DNA of 64,000 nt from Stichopus chloronotus. Its lineage: Eukaryota > Echinodermata > Holothuroidea > Aspidochirotida > Stichopodidae. The translations under genes were made by a program, and so were the position numbers. A model generated the notes under the pieces. It ran no database searches and had not been told where the DNA came from. It saw only the letters and a list, made by a program, of their open reading frames with translations. Each line of letters opens with the position of its first letter. Position 1 is the stretch's first letter. Of the stretch, positions 1 through 10,545 are shown in pieces. Location: the NCBI GenBank assembly GCA_021234535.1, contig CM037840.1, forward strand, positions 16,757,415-16,821,414, written 5' to 3'.

Positions 1-84
1 TATAAGCAGGCGTCACACGCGCACATACACACACACACACGACATCACATCGCATAGATTCCTTCTGCCTTCGGCAAGGAATCA
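1..84 (+). repeat. Right end of the hairpin-ended dispersed repeat (truncated by window edge)
   Basis: A CA-rich microsatellite is followed by a short linker and the hairpin GATTCCTTCTGCC / GGCAAGGAATC at about 57-83. The same order closes the copies at 5255-5871 and 14131-15463, so this is the 3' end of another copy whose body lies outside the window. Confidence 0.75.
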
Positions 85-629
85 ATAATAAGCTATGGTT
101 CCATTGGATTTCATGATTTATATATACATTACTGCAGTTCGAAGCTGACACTTGGGTAACTACAGGGAACAATTTATTTTCAAGTTTTCAGTACATTTTG
201 GAGAGTATATCAAAGAAAACTTCCTTAAACTGTTTGAAATCCACAAGTATATGTACTAAAAAAATGGTTCCATATGCTTTGTCATCAGTTTGTGTGGCCA
301 AATGCTATGTGATTTAAAACTGCCAAGTGTGAAAGGCAGCTCATTCCTTAAACCATTGCGTAAACCACATATGTTCTGTATGCACTGGCAAATGCCAATG
401 ATTTCATTAGGAGTTTGTACACATTTTCTCTGGTAAATTGAACATGAGTTATCAAGATACAAATTTGATGTTTTCCAGTGTTTTTCAGCATGTTCACTTT
501 ATTAAATCTGAGATTTGATCACCTTCTGTTGGATTCTGTGTACTTCTACTGTACAGTTTGCATTAAAGGACTGCATGGTGTCTTATTTGCTACATTGTTT
601 TCTTTTTTGTTAAATCTGTGTATTCGCAG
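85..629. other. No recognised feature
   Basis: AT-rich sequence. Short open frames on both strands show no motif I recognise. It ends in a T-rich tract and TTCGCAG at 623-629, which would serve as a splice acceptor for the following open stretch. Confidence 0.5.
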
Positions 630-974
630 CTGCACCACCAGTTACAGAACCAGACCACCACAATCCTCAGGACTTTAGCTCCATTGGCTGTTCGTCACCG
701 GGACCCTTTTAAAGGCTTGTGGACATGTTGCCGCCTCCCCCAGTATGTCCGATACCTTGTCCTCGGCCTTTATATCCAAGCTGGCTAGACCAAATGTCAG
801 TTGGTTCACAGATCAGGGATGCCACCAATGTCGCAGTCATGTACCCATTCCAGCAGGACCCAACTCCTACTGGAGAATAATCAACTGAAGAAACGTCTGC
901 AGCAATATGAAAGCAGGATCGCGTCTTTTGAGGAAGAAAACCAACGACTTACTGCTGTCAAAATGTCTTCCCAA
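630..974 (+). CDS. Candidate cellular exon region with a coiled coil, cut by a retrotransposon
   Basis: After a plausible acceptor at 628-629 one frame is open to a TAG at 785-787. A second frame from about 801 encodes a basic/polar segment and then a clear coiled coil (LLLENNQLKKRLQQYESRI followed by FEEENQRL). That frame runs into the 5' LTR of the gypsy element at 975 and, with the element and one target copy ignored, stays open until a TAG shortly after 5040. The coiled coil could belong to the same gene as the BEN-like exon at 7153, because coiled coil plus BEN is a common pairing. This is inference; the two frames may be separate exons or chance. I do not recognise the protein. Confidence 0.35.
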
Positions 975-1093
975 TGTCATATATGTTGATTTTGTAACAG
1001 CGCCACCATCTGCTGCTGTCGTTTGAGAAACGTTGAATAAATTAAGGAGAGATCAAAAATGGCGTCTTGACAATCATTGCTACCCGTGTCACA
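975..1093 (+). repeat. 5' LTR of the gypsy element
   Basis: A 119 bp repeat with TG...CA ends, identical to 4866-4984 except for C versus G in TACC(C/G)GTG near its 3' end. This is short for an LTR. No canonical TATA box or AATAAA is obvious; GAATAAATTAAGG might serve as a poly(A) or TATA-like signal. Confidence 0.92.
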
Positions 1094-1110
1094 TGGTGTC
1101 AGAAAGACAC
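1094..1110 (+). promoter_or_regulatory. Primer-binding site
   Basis: TGGTGTCAG directly follows the 5' LTR with no spacer. TGG pairs with the CCA end of a tRNA, and from memory the first nine bases match the 3' end of tRNA-Leu; the following bases diverge. Confidence 0.7.
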
Positions 1111-1124
1111 TGAATCTCGCGTCA

Positions 1125-1890
1125 ATGGAGCAGCTTAGAGCCCCAAATCCTCTTAGTTTTGAGGGGAATCTTTCCACGAACTGGAAAAAATGGAAACAAA
1201 GGTTTGATTTGTATCTGGTAGCGTCTGGAGCAGACAAGAAAGATGCTAAGCTGCAGTCGTCTCTGTTCCTACATGTTATAGGTGAGCAAGGCCTGGACGT
1301 ATACAATAGTTTCAAGTTTGACAATGAAGAAGACAGGCATAACTTGACAGCGCTGAAGGCTAAGTTCGAAGCTTACTGCACACTACGTAAGAACATTACG
1401 TACGAAAGACATGTGTTTTTCTCTCGGATACAACAAGAGGGGGAAACGATTGACCAATATGTTACAGATCTGAGGAATTTGAGTACAACATGTGAATTTG
1501 GCGATCTCAAGGAGAGTCTCATACGAGATAAAATTGTGTGCGGAGTGAGAAGTGACAGTTTACGTGAAAGAATGTTACGTGATGAGAATCTGACACTAGA
1601 GAAGGCGATAAACACATGCCGTGCAGCAGAATCGTCAAAAAGTCAGGTAAAAACATTAGGGTAAGATCAAGCATGTTATGCCGTAAGCCAAAAGAAATGG
1701 GGGACTCTTCAAAGCCTAACAGTAACAGCTGTCAGAGTCAGGATCAAACAAAAGAACTGGAAATTCGAAACAGAAGCAGTTCAACTGTAAAAAGTGTGGA
1801 ACTACGCATAACACAGGGGAATGTCCAGCATATAAGGAAACATGTCATTACTGCCAAAAGAAAGGACATTTTGCCAGATGTTGCTTTCAC
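1125..1890 (+). pseudogene. gag: Gypsy Gag, broken before the zinc knuckles
   Basis: The ATG at 1125 (ASMEQLRAP...) opens a Gag capsid-like frame of about 180 codons to a TAA at 1662-1664. It has the retrotransposon Gag pattern: a tryptophan-rich start (NWKKWKQRFDLYL), then FFSRIQQEGETIDQYVTDLR. The nucleocapsid lies in another frame at about 1775-1885 and shows two Cys-X2-Cys-X4-His-X4-Cys knuckles (CKKCGTTHNTGEC and CHYCQKKGHFARC). The change of frame between capsid and nucleocapsid is a break rather than a programmed shift, as no slippery site is evident. Confidence 0.85.
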
Positions 1891-2029
1891 AATCCTGAAA
1901 GGAAAATAGGAGCTGTTGGAGCTCAAAGTAATGCAAAGCAGTATAAAAGTACTACTGATGAAGATTTCTTGATACAATCTACATGAATTCGCTGAACAAC
2001 ACCTCAGTTGAAGATGACTGGATGGCTGA

Positions 2030-4715
2030 CATCAAGTTAGGGAAACGAAAGGTTCGCAGGCCAACATCTTACCACTTACAGTATTCAGACAGGTAGCAAA
2101 TGTGCCTATGTCAACCTCTCTACATATACAGGGGAGAAAATACCAGTCTTGGGATCTTGCACAATGAGAAGTCACTATCATGGAAGGAATCTGAGCATTA
2201 GATTTTTAGTTGTTGATGTGAGAGCAAAGCCAATATTAGGTGCTAAAGCCTGTGAAAGGTTAGGTCTGATACGCCGACTGTGGAAGGTCATGTCTAGTGG
2301 TGAAGAAACCACAAGTGAGATATTTGAAGAATACCATGATGTCTTCACAGGTCTGGGATGTCTACCTAAAAAACACCATATTGAAGTTGATCCTGGAGTG
2401 AGACCAGTTATCCATCCTCCAAGAAAGGTATCCGTATCCGTGGGTTTAAGAGATCGTTTGAAACGAGAACTAGATAAAATGGTGCAGAACAAAATTACTG
2501 AAAAGGTTGATAGTCCAATTGAGTGGGTTAATTCTTTAGTTATAATAGAAAAACCTAATGGTAACCTAAGAATATGTTTAGACCACAAAGATCTTAATGT
2601 AGCTATTAAGACAGAGCATTTTCAATTGCCGACAGTTGATGAGATTACCAGTAACTTAGTAGTTGCAAAAATTAACAGTTTTGAATGCTAATCAAGGATT
2701 TTGGCAGATACCATTAGATAATGAAAGTGCAAATCTATGTACATTTGGTCGTTTTAAATTTTTGAGATTACCGTATGGCATACATAGTGCCCCAGAAGTT
2801 TTTCATAAGTCAAATGTTTGATGGCATAGAAGGTGTAGATACATATGTAGATGATATCTTGGTATGGGGAAAGACCCAAAGTGAACATGATGAAAGGTTG
2901 AAGAGGGTTTTAGGGAGAGCTAGGCAGAACAACCTGAAACTCAATAGAGAAAAGTGTAAAACAGGCTTGAAAGAAATCAAGTACATCGGTCATGTGTTAA
3001 CTCATGAAGGGTCGAAACCAGACAAAATAAAAGTTGAGGCAGTCAGTAAGATGCCACCCCCAGAGTGCAGAAAAGATCTGGAGAGATTTTTGGGTAAATT
3101 TCTGTCAGATATGTCTGAGGTAACTGTCTGGGGTAGAGTGGCACTGGGACCAAGAAAAAGAAAATGCATTTTGCAGACTGAAAGAAATGGTCACAAATAC
3201 ACCGGTATTACAGTACTTTGATATATCTGAACCAGTCAAGATTTCTGTTGATTCTTCACAGATGGGACTAGGAGGGGTCTTGTTGCAAAATGACCACCCC
3301 GTGGCATATGCTTCTACAGCATTAACCCCGACCCAACAGCGGTATGCCCAGATAGAAAAAGAAATGTTGGCCATCGTTTATGGCTGTGAAAAATTTCATC
3401 AGTATGTCTATGGGAAAGAAGTACAAATTGAGACAGACCACAAGCCTTTAGAGGCAATCATGAAAAAGCCACTTAGTTCTGCTCCTCCCAGAATTCAAAG
3501 GTTACTTTTGCGTATTCAGAAATATGATCTGAAAGTTCATTATAGGCCAGGAAAGGAGCTGTATGTTGCCGATACACTCTCAAGGGCATACTTAGAGAAT
3601 GATCATAGTGATGAATTTGATAGAGAAGTTGAGGTAATTGTTCATACCTTGGTGACCAATTTACCAATGACACAAGAAAAGGAAAAAGAATTGGTGATTC
3701 AAAAGGGTTGGCCAAAAGAAAGGTCAGAGGTTCAGAATAAATTAAGGGAATATTGGGACTATAGAGAAGAGTTGCACATTGCTGAAGATTTGATATTTAA
3801 GGGTGAAAGGCTTGTAATACCTAGTTCATTGAGAGGAGAAATGTTGAAAAGGTGCACGAGGGGCATCAGGGCATGGAAAGATGTAAGAGAAAAGCAAGAG
3901 AGTTGTTATTTTGGCCTAGAATGATGTGTCAAATAGAGGATATGATCTCAAGGTGTTCAGTTTGTCTTACACAGTTGGAACAGACTTGTTTTATTTTCAA
4001 AATAAGACCTATCTGTTAATAGTTGACTACTATTCCAAGTACACAGAAATCACACAGTTGCTTGAAACCAACAGTGCAGGTGTAATTAATGCCATGAAAA
4101 AAAGTCTTTGCAAGACATGGTATACCAGATAAAGTGGTATCAGATAATGGTCCACAATATGCTAGTAGGGAATTTGCTAGAAATTGGCAGTTTGATCATG
4201 CAACGTCAAGTCCTACCTATGCACAATCCAATGGCATGGCGGAAAGAGCAGTGCAGACTGTTAAAAAGATGTTGCATAAAGCTTTACAAGATGGGAATGA
4301 TCCATATCTGTGTTTGTTAGCATACAGGAATACACCATTAGGCAATGGTTTGGGATCTCCTGCACAATTGTTGATGAATAGAAGACTCAAAGGTCTATTA
4401 CCGACTAGTGATAAATTGCTGCAACCTCAAGTGCAAGGTATGGTTAAAAAGAAGTTGCAAAACAAACAAAGTGTTCAAAAGATGTATTATGATAGAAAGT
4501 CCAATCCACTTGAACCACTTGAGAAAGGTGATATGGTGAGAGTAAGAAGTGAGAAAGGTGAATGGGAACAAGCTAAGTTAGTTGCACAATCTAAACAACC
4601 TAGATCTTATGTAGTGGAAATGCCTAGAGGAAAAATAAGGAGAAATAGAAGGGATTTGATGAAAACGAAGGGAAAAAATGTTGGGATTACAAAAGAGGTT
4701 GAACACACAAGGTAA
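2030..4715 (+). pseudogene. pol: Gypsy Pol: protease, RT, RNase H, integrase, with several frame breaks
   Basis: The protease remnant begins near 2035; the segment SQANILPLTVF matches the region after the active site, but the Asp-Thr-Gly triad is not there (it reads ETKGS), so protease would be inactive. RT runs about 2390-3110 with the catalytic YVDDILVWG motif near 2845, but it is split over two frames near 2690-2770. RNase H (about 3187-3600) keeps VDSSQMGLGG and TDHKPLEAI. The integrase core has DYYSKYTE, SDNGPQYAS and SNGMAERAVQT, giving the D, D and E positions, followed by a basic C-terminal part ending at 4715. The integrase N-terminal zinc-binding region and the first part of the core are split across frames around 3900-4135. 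Confidence 0.9.
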
Positions 4716-4854
4716 TGTTGTTGAACACACAAATGATTCTGGTAAAAATCAAGAATTCTCAGTAACTGAAAAGCATAGCTCAAGTGGAAGAGTAATTAAG
4801 CAACCTAGAAGATACATAGAAGAATGTTAAACTCAGATGCGTTTTGTACATAGT

Positions 4855-4865
4855 GAAAAGGGAGA
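4855..4865 (+). promoter_or_regulatory. Polypurine tract
   Basis: GAAAAGGGAGA lies directly against the 3' LTR, the expected position for plus-strand DNA priming during reverse transcription. Confidence 0.8.
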
Positions 4866-4984
4866 TGTCATATATGTTGATTTTGTAACAGCGCCACCAT
4901 CTGCTGCTGTCGTTTGAGAAACGTTGAATAAATTAAGGAGAGATCAAAAATGGCGTCTTGACAATCATTGCTACCGGTGTCACA
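4866..4984 (+). repeat. 3' LTR of the gypsy element
   Basis: Same 119 bp as the 5' LTR with one visible substitution, followed at once by the target copy CCCAA. Flanking unique sequence resumes at TGTTGTGG. Confidence 0.92.
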
Positions 4985-5254
4985 CCCAATGTTGTGGAAC
5001 TGATTTTTATGTAATGGATTTTCTATCTATACAGACTGAAAAATAGTGGCTACTAGCATCAATTTTGGAGTTTTTGCCAGTACTATAATATCATGACAAT
5101 GATCCTAAGTCAAATGTAAAGTTTTCAATACAAATTATGCATGAAGGATAAAAACCAACAAATTTTGTACTACTGTAGTTTTTATATTTTGAAAAAAAAT
5201 CTAGTGGTTAGGTTGAATATCCAAACTTTGCAAACAAACACAAATGCCACCAAA

Positions 5255-5871
5255 AGCCAAAAGGCTTTGTGATTCCTTGCTTCATGGTTATATTATAACA
5301 AACATGAATTACCCACATGACAAGTATGAGATCAACTACAGTTATGTTTCTGAAACACCACATTAATAAGCCTTTCACCCAAAATAACCTTTTATTGTTA
5401 CCTAAAATGACATTTGACGTCCACCAAAAGCAATAGGGATAATCTACTCAATGTGACCAATCCACACACCAAGAATGACATCAGTCACAGTTATCCTTCT
5501 GGAGATATCGTGTTTACAAGGTTTTTACAGTTTGACCCCTGGTGACCGCAAATGACCTTGACCACAAACAATAAAGATCATCTACTCAACATGTCCAACC
5601 CACACACCATGTATGACATCATTCACAGTTACCCTTCTGGAGATATTGTGTTTACATTTTCACATTCTGACCTTCGGTGACCTGAAATGACCTTTGACCT
5701 TGACCAAAAACAATATGGACCTTCGATATTATATGGGCATTTCATATGCCAAGTATGAAATCCCTCCGAGTTACCCTTCTTGAGATATGGTGTTTACAAG
5801 CAAAGGCGTTACATATACACATACGCGCACACACCACCATCGCATGGATTCCCTGCCTGCGGCAAGGAATC
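5255..5871 (+). repeat. Hairpin-ended dispersed repeat, short copy
   Basis: The copy opens with AAGCCAAAAGGCTT (a small hairpin) and GATTCCTTGC. It then has two to three units of about 130-145 bp (TGACCT...CAATAGGGATAATCTACTC...ATGACATCA...GAGATATCGTGTTTACAAG), a CA-rich tract, and the closing hairpin GATTCCCTGCC / GGCAAGGAATC. The start and end share GATTCCTTGC as an inverted pair. No coding capacity. Two full copies with the same ends in this window show that it is a defined element. A perfect TGACCTTTGACCT lies at 5688-5700. Confidence 0.8.
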
Positions 5872-6216
5872 AAAAATGAAAGTTGTAGTGATACATCATG
5901 CATGTTTAAGCATACATGTTCTTTGTTTGCAACCCAAATAACACCAAGTGAACTGAAATTCATCCAAAGATGTAGATCCAGAGATATAGGAATGTAAGCC
6001 AATGGATGATACACAACTGTTTGTTAGAAAAGCACAAGCTTCACAGTTTGCATTAACTGTGGATAACTCTAAGTGTGTCTTGGTTGTTATACCTTGTAAT
6101 GTGTAGGTGTCTTGAAAGTAGCCAGTTCTCTCTCGACCAGAAAAAGGTAATATAAAGATATAGTTGTGTAACATTTGGTGATCCTGTTACATAACTGTTG
6201 AACTTCCTGGTTGCAG
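5872..6216. other. No recognised feature
   Basis: AT-rich sequence with overlapping short frames on both strands and no motif I recognise. It ends in CTTCCTGGTTGCAG, a plausible splice acceptor. Confidence 0.4.
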
Positions 6217-6290
6217 TCTGGACTACCGTTAAGGACTGGTCAAGCAGGACTGCTACTGGAACTACAACTGGGCAAAATTAAATTGCAGAG
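6217..6290 (+). CDS. Candidate 74 bp internal exon, unidentified
   Basis: Bounded by TTCCTGGTTGCAG and by AG|GTACTG. One frame is open throughout and gives a leucine-rich peptide containing LRTGQAGLLLELQLGK. The other two frames contain stops. I do not recognise the peptide. It lies between the coiled-coil region and the BEN-like exon on the same strand, so it may belong to that gene. A possible further exon starts after TTATCAG near 6756 (Ser-rich frame), but its frame does not join cleanly. Confidence 0.3.
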
Positions 6291-7152
6291 GTACTGTATC
6301 CTTGATTTCTTTTTGGGTTAGTGGGGAGAGAGCAGCTATATAAAAATTAGCAGAATGTTAGATTCAGAAATGTTGAATAGAGAGTATTCAACCAGAAAAT
6401 CAGGGCCAACACGTGGCCCAGTCACACCTTATTCAAGGTGCCTTTGAGGATGCACTGTTAACGTAGATTAGATTTGTCAGTGTCTTGAAAATAGAAATAA
6501 CATGGCACTCGACATTATCATTGTTGAAATTTCAGCAATTCCAGCAGGTTCTCAATGATCAGTAGACAATGAATGTGTAATATGTGATTGTAATTCCAAA
6601 ATTAGTGTGTTTAATTGGAGTTACATGTTACACTTGACCTCGACTGTTCGCAAGGGCAAATTCCTTTCTCAGATTTACTTTATTTTCCATCTGAAATGTT
6701 CGGTGTCTTCTATTCGAGGACTAAGAATAGACTTTTTCACTATTGATTTTATCAGCAGGATGATACAAGCAGTGCTTCGAGCTCCCGTCCTCTCATGAAA
6801 GTGATAGCATTGACATGGACAGATGCAGATTGTCAATAACATGCTACCTCTCCCAAGGTTTATTGCAAAAAATTGAACACTATTTTTGTTTACTCACATT
6901 TTTATTTCTTGCAAATGATGAATGAAAGGGATTTATGTAATGAAGTTCTGTCTGGATGTATGTGTGTGATGCTGCTTGTGAAAAAGTATCTTAACTTGGC
7001 ATAGACCTTGTGAGTAGAGGTTCTGTTTTGGTTTACGTATGTGAAAAGTCAAACAGAGATTAAAAGCCCCATAGATCTTGCTAGTATGATCTCTCAGTAT
7101 GAGAAAGTCGCTTGAACTTGGATTGATTTTCTGCTTTAATGCTTCTTATTAG
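6291..7152. other. Probable intronic sequence
   Basis: Nothing is firmly supported apart from the possible exon near 6756. The stretch ends in TGCTTCTTATTAG at 7140-7152, a good acceptor for the BEN-like exon. Confidence 0.35.
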
Positions 7153-7367
7153 ATGAAAGTCAAACTGGTGCCTGGAACCGGAGTGATCATATCAAAAAGT
7201 CAGTATTCTGCCCTTCTACTGCAGAGCAAAACGAAAAGTGGCCGCCAGTTTGTGTTGTGTACTCATGACGCTATTCAACGTTGAGGAAGTGATAAATGGA
7301 TGTGCAGTTGGGTCCAGGACAGCGCACAATAAATAGTGTAAGGAGAGGAGAGTCAATGCTTTGAAAG
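7153..7367 (+). pseudogene. BEN-domain-like exon with frameshift and stop
   Basis: A 215 bp segment lies between ...CTTATTAG and AAAG|GTACAG. The first third reads MKVKLVPGTGVIISKSQYSA, like the start of a BEN domain (a DNA/protein-binding helical domain of chromatin proteins). The continuing BEN pattern (KVAASLCCVLMTLFNVEEV, then GCAVGSRTAHNK) is in the next frame from about 7220, so one single-base shift separates them. An in-frame TAG follows at 7334-7336. Canonical splice borders with a broken interior suggest a recently decayed gene or sequencing errors. The BEN call rests on the hydrophobic pattern and LF-x-x-EE motif only. Confidence 0.45.
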
Positions 7368-9260
7368 GTACAGTATTTATTATACGTTTAATTTGTTTAA
7401 AGATAGTGAACCGTGCAAGCACACCATTACATGTTACTGGTTGAAATCTTCCTTTTCATGACTTTTTTTCAAAAGTGTCTCTAAGTTGTATGAACTATGG
7501 CATCAACTAAATCCAAATGCTGTGTTACTCAGTTCGAAATCTTTATGAGCATATTTCTGGTCCATTTGGATGAAGAATGCACAAACATTTGTGTAATGTA
7601 ATTCGGTTCTCACCACGAAGTAATTTTGGAAGTAAGGAACATGTCACTGCTTTGAGGCAAGCTGGGGAAGTGTGTTATGTGTATGTATTGGGGAGGGGAT
7701 GATCATTAGTCTTGTCGTAGGAAAGTCACAGCCAATTTTTCGTTCTTTATGTTTTCCACTGTGCTTGTTCTTCGAAAATTTAAAGAAAGTGGACTAACGG
7801 GCAAGTGCAGTGAGTTAAGGGCATCAACAGCAAACAGGACTAGTTCTCTGAAGAGTGGGGTGAATGGTACACATTTATATCCACTGATGTCAACTTCGTA
7901 CTTTTCTATGCCAATATAAGATATCAGCTTCCATACTTTTCTATAACAAGATTACTGTTCAGTTTCCGTTCATTTTGTTGCTTGTTTTTCTTTTCAAAGT
8001 TTTCATATGGGGGAGAGTTGGGGTGATTGTTGGGTTGTTGCTCTGAAGTTTTTGTGATTTTGTCTTGTGCACAAAAAAAAAAAAAAACATATACACTGAT
8101 ACCAGTTTCACAAACCAACAGTGTATACACCGAGGATGACGAGGAAAACACTTGATTTATCGAGTGGTTGGGATTCAAACACGTTAAGTGCAATTTTCTT
8201 GATTTTGGTGCACTCTGGGGTAAGTCGGGGCGCTCTTTTCAATGCACACAACAGCTAAGCGCTATAACCTCGTCATCATGGTGAAAACTATTTAGAAAAT
8301 AAGTGCAGGATGCAACTTTTGCCGTCTTATTTTGTGCAAAAATATGGTAAGTGCTTTTATCTTTAAATACCAGTGCACAAAAGCATTAAGTGCGCACTTA
8401 ACACCTGTGTGCACCAAACTGCATGTCATTCAATGTTCAGGTAACTCTTATCTCCACACTTAGTGAGCCAAACACCAATGCATTGCACCACCGGAAAGCT
8501 TAGTAATTACGAACGGTAGGGCTACAATTATTATTGTTATTATAAAAATAAATCAACATCAGAAGGTACACAAATAGTGAGAGTAGGCTTACTGCAAGCA
8601 ACATGATTGGCAGAGGTGGTTAGGCTAGCTAGTGTGGTTAGGTTGGTGTGGTTAGGCTACTCTGATTCATATCCTAGAATATATTAACGCCCTGTGTGAG
8701 GCTTGATCATACTGCATAATTTTTCTAACGCCATGTGGCTTGTTTAAGTTGCAAGCAGCCTGAATTCTGATATGATTATGATGACTAAAGGATGTTTCTC
8801 ATTAGATTTGTAGTAGGCCTAATATAATTTAGAGGTAAGATCCTATGGTTACAGGCTAGTTAGGTCAATCCATTCTTTCCAAAGTTAGTGGTAGTTGACC
8901 AAATGGATCATTATGTGTGTATGTGTGTATTGTTCTCAGGAGAGTCAGTTGTACTTATACTCACTGATTTTCAAAGACATACATTTGTTTGAAGAAATGA
9001 GTTTTTATAGTGGGTCAGTTGTAAATTGTTAGAAACAGTAACTAGAAGAAAAATGTCTTGCTTTGGTAAGTTTATGCTGATCTAATGTTCCTCAGTTGCA
9101 AGAGGACATTTGTATGTAGAAAGAGCAAGAGTGAAACTTCTCTGATATGTTAATTTTAATCAACCAATGAAGCTATCCTTAGTGTTGTAAAAGTTCTTGC
9201 CCCTTGTACTGCACTGCTCCCACAGTGTGAGATCGGCTGATTTTATTCATTATCCTCCAG
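7368..9260. other. No recognised gene
   Basis: AT-rich non-coding sequence with a poly(A) run near 8076-8090. The open frames are short and lack motifs. No repeat with visible ends was found. Confidence 0.45.
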
Positions 9261-9353
9261 TGAGAAAATACGTGCAGTGGACCAAAAGTGATGAAGACTA
9301 GGTACTTCGCAAGTTTAAAGAGTTCATTGAGGGAGACGGCAAAAAACTCCTCA
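9261..9353 (+). pseudogene. Myb/SANT-like exon with an in-frame stop
   Basis: Between CATTATCCTCCAG and the strong donor TCA|GTAAGA, one frame reads KYVQWTKSDED, TAG (9299-9301), VLRKFKEFIEGDGKKLL. The spacing W...E...V...F...I is that of the Myb/SANT-like segment found at the C-terminus of the zinc-finger/recombinase-like family seen at 21-25 kb. The exon ends in phase 1, which is compatible with the exon at 25411, although that exon belongs to a different locus. Probably a relic of another copy of the family. Confidence 0.4.
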
Positions 9354-10422
9354 GTAAGATAACGTTCATTCTGCTTGGGCTTGGGCTGTATGCAATAATG
9401 AGGTATTTGAACTTTGTATGATTGTACAGCAGAGGTTTACACCCAGTTGTATCCCAACATTATCAGTCACTTTGATGCCATGACTTCTCAAACCATTTGA
9501 GGTCTGTTCTAAAACAACGAAGGAATTTTTTTCAAGATCCCAGTAATGGGCACCACTATTAGATAGGGAACTCATACTCTGGGTAGGCATCATGTTTGAA
9601 GTTTTCTGGTGAGAGAAGTATTTATCCAGTTTTACTTTCATCACATTCTGTGTTTGAATTTAGGTCGTCAACAAATTGAAGACTTCAGACAGCAGAGCGG
9701 AGTTGAACATGATTAGATAACCGTTAAGACGAAAGTGTTTAACGAAAGAACCAAGAGCAGAAATGAAAATGTTTGACAACACAAAGTAAAGTCTAAGCCT
9801 GTTACTGACAAACAATGGTGTTTCTGAAGTTGAGTATCAGTATATTACCATTGTATCCATTGTAACATTTTTATGTTCAATTCTACCTCTTGATGTTCAA
9901 TTTGTTTAGTTTCATTCTTGTTTGTTAGCCTGATATTTTTCGTTTTACGAATCGAAAGTGCATTTTGGATGTTCGTGTTTCTCTCTATTTCCAGTTAACA
10001 AATCTAGATTGTTCTGCCTGCCCACCATTTGAGAACCATTTTTATTAAACTCTACTTTCTTTAAATATCAAAACCATGGACAGTCATTGTGACATGACAT
10101 TAAGGTATTTTACAAGTGTCTAAGGATTGAAAGAATTCCCTTCTCAAAGATTTAATGCAATCACATATGTGCTGCTTCAAACTTTATGTTTGAATTTTTA
10201 TAGTTAAAGTGCTTTGAAGCTATTTTTCCTGATTGTAATAGAGTAGATTTTACATAAGGATTGTAATACTTTTGTAGCCTAGGCAAATGCATAGTACGTA
10301 GATGGTAATACTGGCAGTAGTTCATGAACATGCCTTGCTTTTGTTATGAAGTTAACAATTCAGTTGACCTGTCGTCTGTTTAATTTCAATTTGTCTGTAT
10401 TCAGGGAGAAATATACGGAGCC
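9354..10422. other. No recognised feature
   Basis: AT-rich. A minus-strand frame at 9366-9644 has no recognisable motif. Nothing else supported. Confidence 0.4.
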
Positions 10423-10545
10423 CGGGAAGTGACATGTGAAAATATTTTTTTTGCGAATTATTTCGAGGTAATTCAAAGATCTCGAGATAATTACCCCGAG
10501 ATAATTCATTATCTCGGGATAATGATTTATCTCGGGATATTTTCT
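10423..10545 (+). repeat. Left terminal inverted repeat plus CTCGAG palindrome units
   Basis: The terminal 26 bp are followed by units TTTCGAGGTAATT, TCTCGAGATAATT, CCGAGATAATTCATTA, TCTCGGGATAATG and TCTCGGGATATTTT. The matching structure on the other side is inverted. Confidence 0.7.

Larger units (their letters stand above)
975..4984 (+). mobile_element. Full-length Ty3/gypsy LTR retrotransposon with very short LTRs
   Basis: A 4,010 bp element bounded by 119 bp direct repeats starting TGTCATAT and ending GTGTCACA, flanked by the 5 bp target duplication CCCAA (970-974 and 4985-4989). Internal order is primer-binding site, Gag with zinc knuckles, protease remnant, reverse transcriptase, RNase H, integrase, polypurine tract. 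RT before integrase places it in Ty3/gypsy; the Gag resembles Mag-type elements. The LTRs differ at one position that I can see, which implies a recent insertion, yet the coding region has several frameshifts and a damaged protease. It was probably copied in trans by a related active element, unless the breaks are sequence errors. Confidence 0.93.

Noticed and set aside
2178..2588. 136-codon minus-strand frame within gypsy pol
   Set aside because: It lies opposite a well-supported RT region and has no motif of its own.
6756..6840. Ser-rich terminal exon after TTATCAG
   Set aside because: The attractive frame (DDTSSASSSRPL) does not join in phase with the exon at 6217-6290, and the frame that does join stops after 14 codons.
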